Origin: Persephonella sp.
Lineage (GTDB): Bacteria; Aquificota; Aquificia; Aquificales; Hydrogenothermaceae
Length of the DNA: 64,000 nucleotides
NCBI GenBank assembly: GCA_026987075.1
Contig: JALSNI010000058.1
Span: 20,916-84,915, forward strand
Reading direction: 5' to 3'
In this document: positions 60,970 through 64,000 of the stretch, one piece after another
Layout: every line of letters starts with the position of its first letter
Numbering within the stretch: the stretch's first letter is position 1
Made by a program: the position numbers and the translations under genes
The notes under the pieces: model-generated
Told to the model about the DNA's origin: nothing
Database searches by the model: none
Seen by the model: only the letters and a program-made list of their open reading frames with translations

Positions 60970-63261
60970 CTATCTTTTCCTAACCACAACCACATAATTA
61001 TCTTTTTCTTCCTGTATGTCAATAATCTCATGACCGTCATCTTTTAAGCTCTGGGGAACGCTTCTTATAGATTCCTCTCCATCTATTAAGATAACTAATA
61101 TAGAGCCTGTATCCATCTCTCTCAGTTTGTATTTTGCTTTTACATAGTTAAAGGGACATTCTACACCTCTAAGGTCAAGAACCTCTTTCCGTGCTTTCTC
61201 CCCACTCTCTTCTTCTTTTTTCTCTTCTGTCTGTTTTCTCAGTTTTAGGTATGCATTTTTTGACTGCTGGTAAAACTGTTTTGAGCTTTCAAGCATCTCA
61301 GCTATGCTGGATATGTTGCCTGAAAGTAGAGATACAAACTTTCTATCTACGAGGTTCCTTCCTATAATCTCCTCTATAAATTTTTCCCTCGCATCTTTAC
61401 CTGATGCTTTAATGCCAAATGGTATAAGAAGTCCTTCTGATATAATGTCAACAGCCTTTTCAATGTGGGGGATACTGTCCTCTATGTATCCTTTATTTAT
61501 GTGGGTTTCTGCCTGTTTTATCAGTCTTTCACCTTCTTTTAATGCTTCTTCCACTCTATCTGCGATAATTCCTGCACACTCTCCTTTTCCTATGTCTTCT
61601 AATGAGAACTCTTTGTCTGAACCCCAGTCGTGAGTATAAGGCTCTTTTTTGTAAAACTCTTTAAATCTTTCAAGTCTTCTGTTTAGCTCCTGAATACCTG
61701 TTCTTTCAACAAAATCTTCAAAGCTTTCATTCTCTCTGCTTTCCTTTATGTATGTTTCAAGGAGATAGATAACTGCGTCTGGAACATTTTTGGCTGGTAT
61801 TTTAATGCCTGTATATCCTATTTTTTGCTTTGTGAGACTGCCGTTTCCTCCCAAGTGTATAACATAGGCAGGTATAAGCCTGTCTTCAACTTTCATTGCT
61901 ATCCCGTGCAGACCTATTGATGCAACGTGATGATGGGCGCATGAATTTGGACATCCGCTTACCTTTATTGTTACGTTTTTCAGTTTTTCTACTGAGTTAC
62001 TGTCTGTGGGAAGTCTTTCCTGTATTGCCCTTGCAAGGTCTCTTGATGAAGTTATCCCAAGGCTGCAGGTTTCTGAACCGGGGCAGGCCGTGATGTCCAA
62101 GTATGTTGAAGCTCCAAAATCTGCAAGGGATACCTCTTTTAGATGACTGTAAACCTTATCTAAAATGTCTCTGTGAATGTTCAGCAGAGCAATGTTCTGG
62201 TCAGGTGTTGTCTTTACTGTAAGGGAGAACTTTTCTGCAATGTCACCTATACTTCTCAGCTTACCTGTCGTTATATTTCCTAACTTTAGTTTAACAACGG
62301 CAGTAAAAAGATTTTCCTGTTTCTGAGGCACAACGTTTGTCTTAAGCCACAGATTTTGATGATGGTCTGAGGATACAGGAAGGTCTGTAACTATCTGGGA
62401 AGGCTGGTAGATAGGAGCATCACACTGGAACGGCGTAAAATCTTTGCTGTTTTTATTTATCTGCTCTTCCAGTAGAGAAAGGAATTTCTCCTTTCCTAAC
62501 TTTTCAATAAGAAACTTCAGTCTGTTGTGCCTTCTGTTCTTCCTGTCTCCATACTGGTCAAAAACATCCATCACAGATTGAACAAAAAGAAGAAGCTGCT
62601 CTATAGGGAGAAAATCAGTATATTCAAAGGCATACTTTGGTCTGTCTCCTAATCCTCCCCCTATATAAACCTTAAATCCTACTTTATTATTCCTTAGCAC
62701 AGGGATAAAACCTACATCATTAAATGGAATCAGAAAACTATGTTTTTCACAGCATGAGAAACCAATCTTGAACTTGCGGGGGAGGTTTTCGTACTTTCCT
62801 ATCAGCATCTCTGTCAGTTTTACTGCAATCCTTTCTACTTCAATAACCTCCTCAGGACAAACCCCTGACAGATAGCTTGCTGTTATATTTCTCAGTGTGT
62901 TTCCGCAGGCATCTTTTGTGGTCAGACCTGCTTCGTTAACAGTTTTTATAATCTCAGGGACATCCTCTAATTTTATCCAGTGGAACTGAATGTCCTGTCT
63001 TGTTGTGATGTGTGCCACCCCATTAGAGTATCTGTCTCCAATATCTGCTATTGTGTATATCTGGGCAGGGGTCAAAACTCCTGCAGGTATCTTTATCCTT
63101 ACCATATGAAAATCTTTCTGTCTCTGTCCATATATGCCGTTTGTGAGACGGAAGTTCTTAAAATCACTTTCAAAGGCTTCCCCTTTCAGGTATTCTGCAT
63201 AGAGTCTGTTGAACTCCTGTATATCCTTCAGATAATCCCTGTATAAACCATTCTTAATCAT
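60970..63261 (-). CDS. Siroheme nitrite/sulfite reductase fused to TusA
   Basis: A 763-residue fusion. The first 550 residues follow the siroheme reductase plan of two ferredoxin-like half domains and two cluster/siroheme domains: cluster cysteines in CPGSETC (about residue 395) and GCPNSC (about 432). The second motif, [16 protein letters not shown], is closer to assimilatory nitrite reductase than to sulfite reductase, so the substrate is open. A helical linker (about 555-690) is followed by a TusA domain (from about 693) with its Cys in [14 protein letters not shown]. TusA relays persulfide sulfur. Overlaps the ATP sulfurylase gene by 4 bp, which favours sulfur metabolism. Confidence 0.85.
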   Translation of the reverse strand: MIKNGLYRDYLKDIQEFNRLYAEYLKGEAFESDFKNFRLTNGIYGQRQKDFHMVRIKIPAGVLTPAQIYTIADIGDRYSNGVAHITTRQDIQFHWIKLEDVPEIIKTVNEAGLTTKDACGNTLRNITASYLSGVCPEEVIEVERIAVKLTEMLIGKYENLPRKFKIGFSCCEKHSFLIPFNDVGFIPVLRNNKVGFKVYIGGGLGDRPKYAFEYTDFLPIEQLLLFVQSVMDVFDQYGDRKNRRHNRLKFLIEKLGKEKFLSLLEEQINKNSKDFTPFQCDAPIYQPSQIVTDLPVSSDHHQNLWLKTNVVPQKQENLFTAVVKLKLGNITTGKLRSIGDIAEKFSLTVKTTPDQNIALLNIHRDILDKVYSHLKEVSLADFGASTYLDITACPGSETCSLGITSSRDLARAIQERLPTDSNSVEKLKNVTIKVSGCPNSCAHHHVASIGLHGIAMKVEDRLIPAYVIHLGGNGSLTKQKIGYTGIKIPAKNVPDAVIYLLETYIKESRENESFEDFVERTGIQELNRRLERFKEFYKKEPYTHDWGSDKEFSLEDIGKGECAGIIADRVEEALKEGERLIKQAETHINKGYIEDSIPHIEKAVDIISEGLLIPFGIKASGKDAREKFIEEIIGRNLVDRKFVSLLSGNISSIAEMLESSKQFYQQSKNAYLKLRKQTEEKKEEESGEKARKEVLDLRGVECPFNYVKAKYKLREMDTGSILVILIDGEESIRSVPQSLKDDGHEIIDIQEEKDNYVVVVRKR

Positions 63262-64000
63262 CTGTAATCCTCCGTTATAAGATAAAAGTTTTCAATCAAA
63301 AACTGTGAAACTTCTTCTCTGAGCATCTCCTTTGGTGGCTTTTTTCCTTCTGAGAGCATATTTCTTATCTTTGTCATGCTGATTTTTGTTATAAACTCCT
63401 CTGGATGGGAGCAGGTGTTCTCTGATACAATACCCTCACATTTGCTGCAGTAAAAAACGTTGTAAAACTTTACAATCTGAATGCCTATATCTGGTATCTC
63501 CTCAAATATCCTGTGGGCTGCAAATGGATCGTAGTAATCTCCAACACCTGCGTGGTCTCTACCTACTAAAAAATGGGTTGCCCCATAATTTTTTCTGACT
63601 ATTGCGTGGAATACTGCTTCCCGGGGGCCTGCATATCTCATAGATGTTGAAAGTCCTGCAAGGAGCACCTTGCTGTGGGGATAATAACTGTTTATCAGAA
63701 CCTGATATGCCTCAATAATTGTTCTGCTGTCAAAGTCTCCTTCTTTCTTCAGACCTATAATAGGATGTATAAAAAGACCATCTCCTATCTCCATTCCCAG
63801 TCTGTGGAGGTATTCGTGAGCCCTGTGGGGTGCATTTCTTGTCTGGAACGCCACAACTGTTTTCCAGCCCCTTTCTCTGAAAATCTCCCTTGTTTCTGCT
63901 GGGTCAAGCTCATACTCCTTGTTAGGAAAATCAGGTCTGTTGAGTAGGATTATCTTTCCTCCTACTGCGTAGTCCCCTTTCTGGTACAGTCTTCTTACCC
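63258..64000 (-). CDS. sat: ATP sulfurylase, C-terminal part (runs off window)
   Basis: Sulfate adenylyltransferase, which interconverts sulfate plus ATP with APS. The frame is open to the window end, so the gene starts beyond 64000; the track's start at 63854 is an internal GTG. I read [20 protein letters not shown] (the QTRN and HxxH active-site motif), the [13 protein letters not shown] motif and a zinc-binding Cys set (YCSKCEG, CSHPEE) typical of thermophile enzymes. In sulfur oxidisers it can run backwards to make ATP. It precedes the siroheme reductase-TusA gene. Confidence 0.92.
   Translation of the reverse strand, partial: VRRLYQKGDYAVGGKIILLNRPDFPNKEYELDPAETREIFRERGWKTVVAFQTRNAPHRAHEYLHRLGMEIGDGLFIHPIIGLKKEGDFDSRTIIEAYQVLINSYYPHSKVLLAGLSTSMRYAGPREAVFHAIVRKNYGATHFLVGRDHAGVGDYYDPFAAHRIFEEIPDIGIQIVKFYNVFYCSKCEGIVSENTCSHPEEFITKISMTKIRNMLSEGKKPPKEMLREEVSQFLIENFYLITEDYR

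Noticed and set aside
1-64000. tRNA, rRNA, CRISPR arrays, insertion sequences, prophage
   Set aside because: I scanned for TPsiC-like GGTTCGAATCC cores, regularly spaced direct repeats, transposases and phage proteins and found none; a covariance search could still reveal a diverged small RNA.

Overview
The window is AT-rich, very densely packed bacterial DNA, most likely the chromosome of a thermophilic Aquificota bacterium of the Hydrogenothermaceae type (Persephonella- or Sulfurihydrogenibium-like). That placement is an inference from protein style (Lys/Glu/Ile-rich, compact proteins) and gene set: a fused-type CcsBA cytochrome c maturation protein, a fumarate reductase/succinate dehydrogenase Fe-S subunit, a siroheme reductase beside ATP sulfurylase, a HerA/NurA pair and an ADP-forming acyl-CoA synthetase. 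I saw no tRNA, rRNA, CRISPR array, insertion sequence or prophage. No gene-free stretch exceeds 300 bases; the longest gap (877-1150) carries a promoter and operator-like palindromes.

Layout. 1-7.2 kb: CcsBA (cut by the window edge), a molybdate uptake operon (modA, di-Mop protein, modB, modC) behind a promoter whose -10 box lies in a ModE-like palindrome, then CcdA and a TlpA-like thioredoxin, an SdhB/FrdB subunit and an AI-2E-type permease. 7.2-14.3 kb, minus strand: UDP-xylose synthase-like enzyme, type II NADH dehydrogenase-like flavoprotein, class I aldolase family enzyme, small membrane proteins, LapA-like, HIT protein, a PriA that has lost its ATPase motifs, HslV and an NlpC/P60 hydrolase. 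14.3-20.9 kb, mainly plus: RsmD-like, CoaD, LptE-like lipoprotein, HolA, RuvB, NadA, rhodanese (minus), GlcD-type oxidase, L28. 21-27.9 kb: a PLD-HerA fusion ATPase, ObgE, a hypothetical, NurA nuclease, an HhH protein, a creatininase-family hydrolase, a sirtuin and a small membrane protein. This DNA-processing neighbourhood is the best candidate for an unrecognised system. 28-37 kb: ferredoxin, HemW, ProC, a DnaQ-type exonuclease, a CPA2 antiporter with a separate RCK-USP protein, a CgeB-like glycosyltransferase, a SPOR protein and ArgS. 37-44 kb: PyrG, a fused ADP-forming acyl-CoA synthetase, HslU, two small proteins, a glycine-zipper lipoprotein, tandem paralogous small proteins and SmpB. 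44-58 kb: an M1-ChaN-PDZ triple fusion, an MrfA-like helicase, a radical SAM protein, a GGDEF/EAL protein, a dihaem peroxidase, LeuB, NadC, HemJ, an ErpA-type carrier, SppA, RbfA and a DUF503 protein. 58-64 kb: a sigma54 activator with a degenerate receiver domain, a secreted thioredoxin-like protein with a sigma54-like promoter and upstream palindrome, a HAMP-only membrane protein, a monohaem cytochrome, a siroheme reductase-TusA fusion and ATP sulfurylase (cut by the window edge).

How the genes fit together. Molybdate uptake would feed molybdoenzymes. CcsBA, CcdA and TlpA-like form a cytochrome c maturation set that would serve the c-type cytochromes at 52.7 and 60.6 kb. The right end looks like a sulfur/redox block with its own regulator. 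Genes are packed with 4-nt start/stop overlaps, and five convergent pairs share the same four nucleotides for both stop codons.
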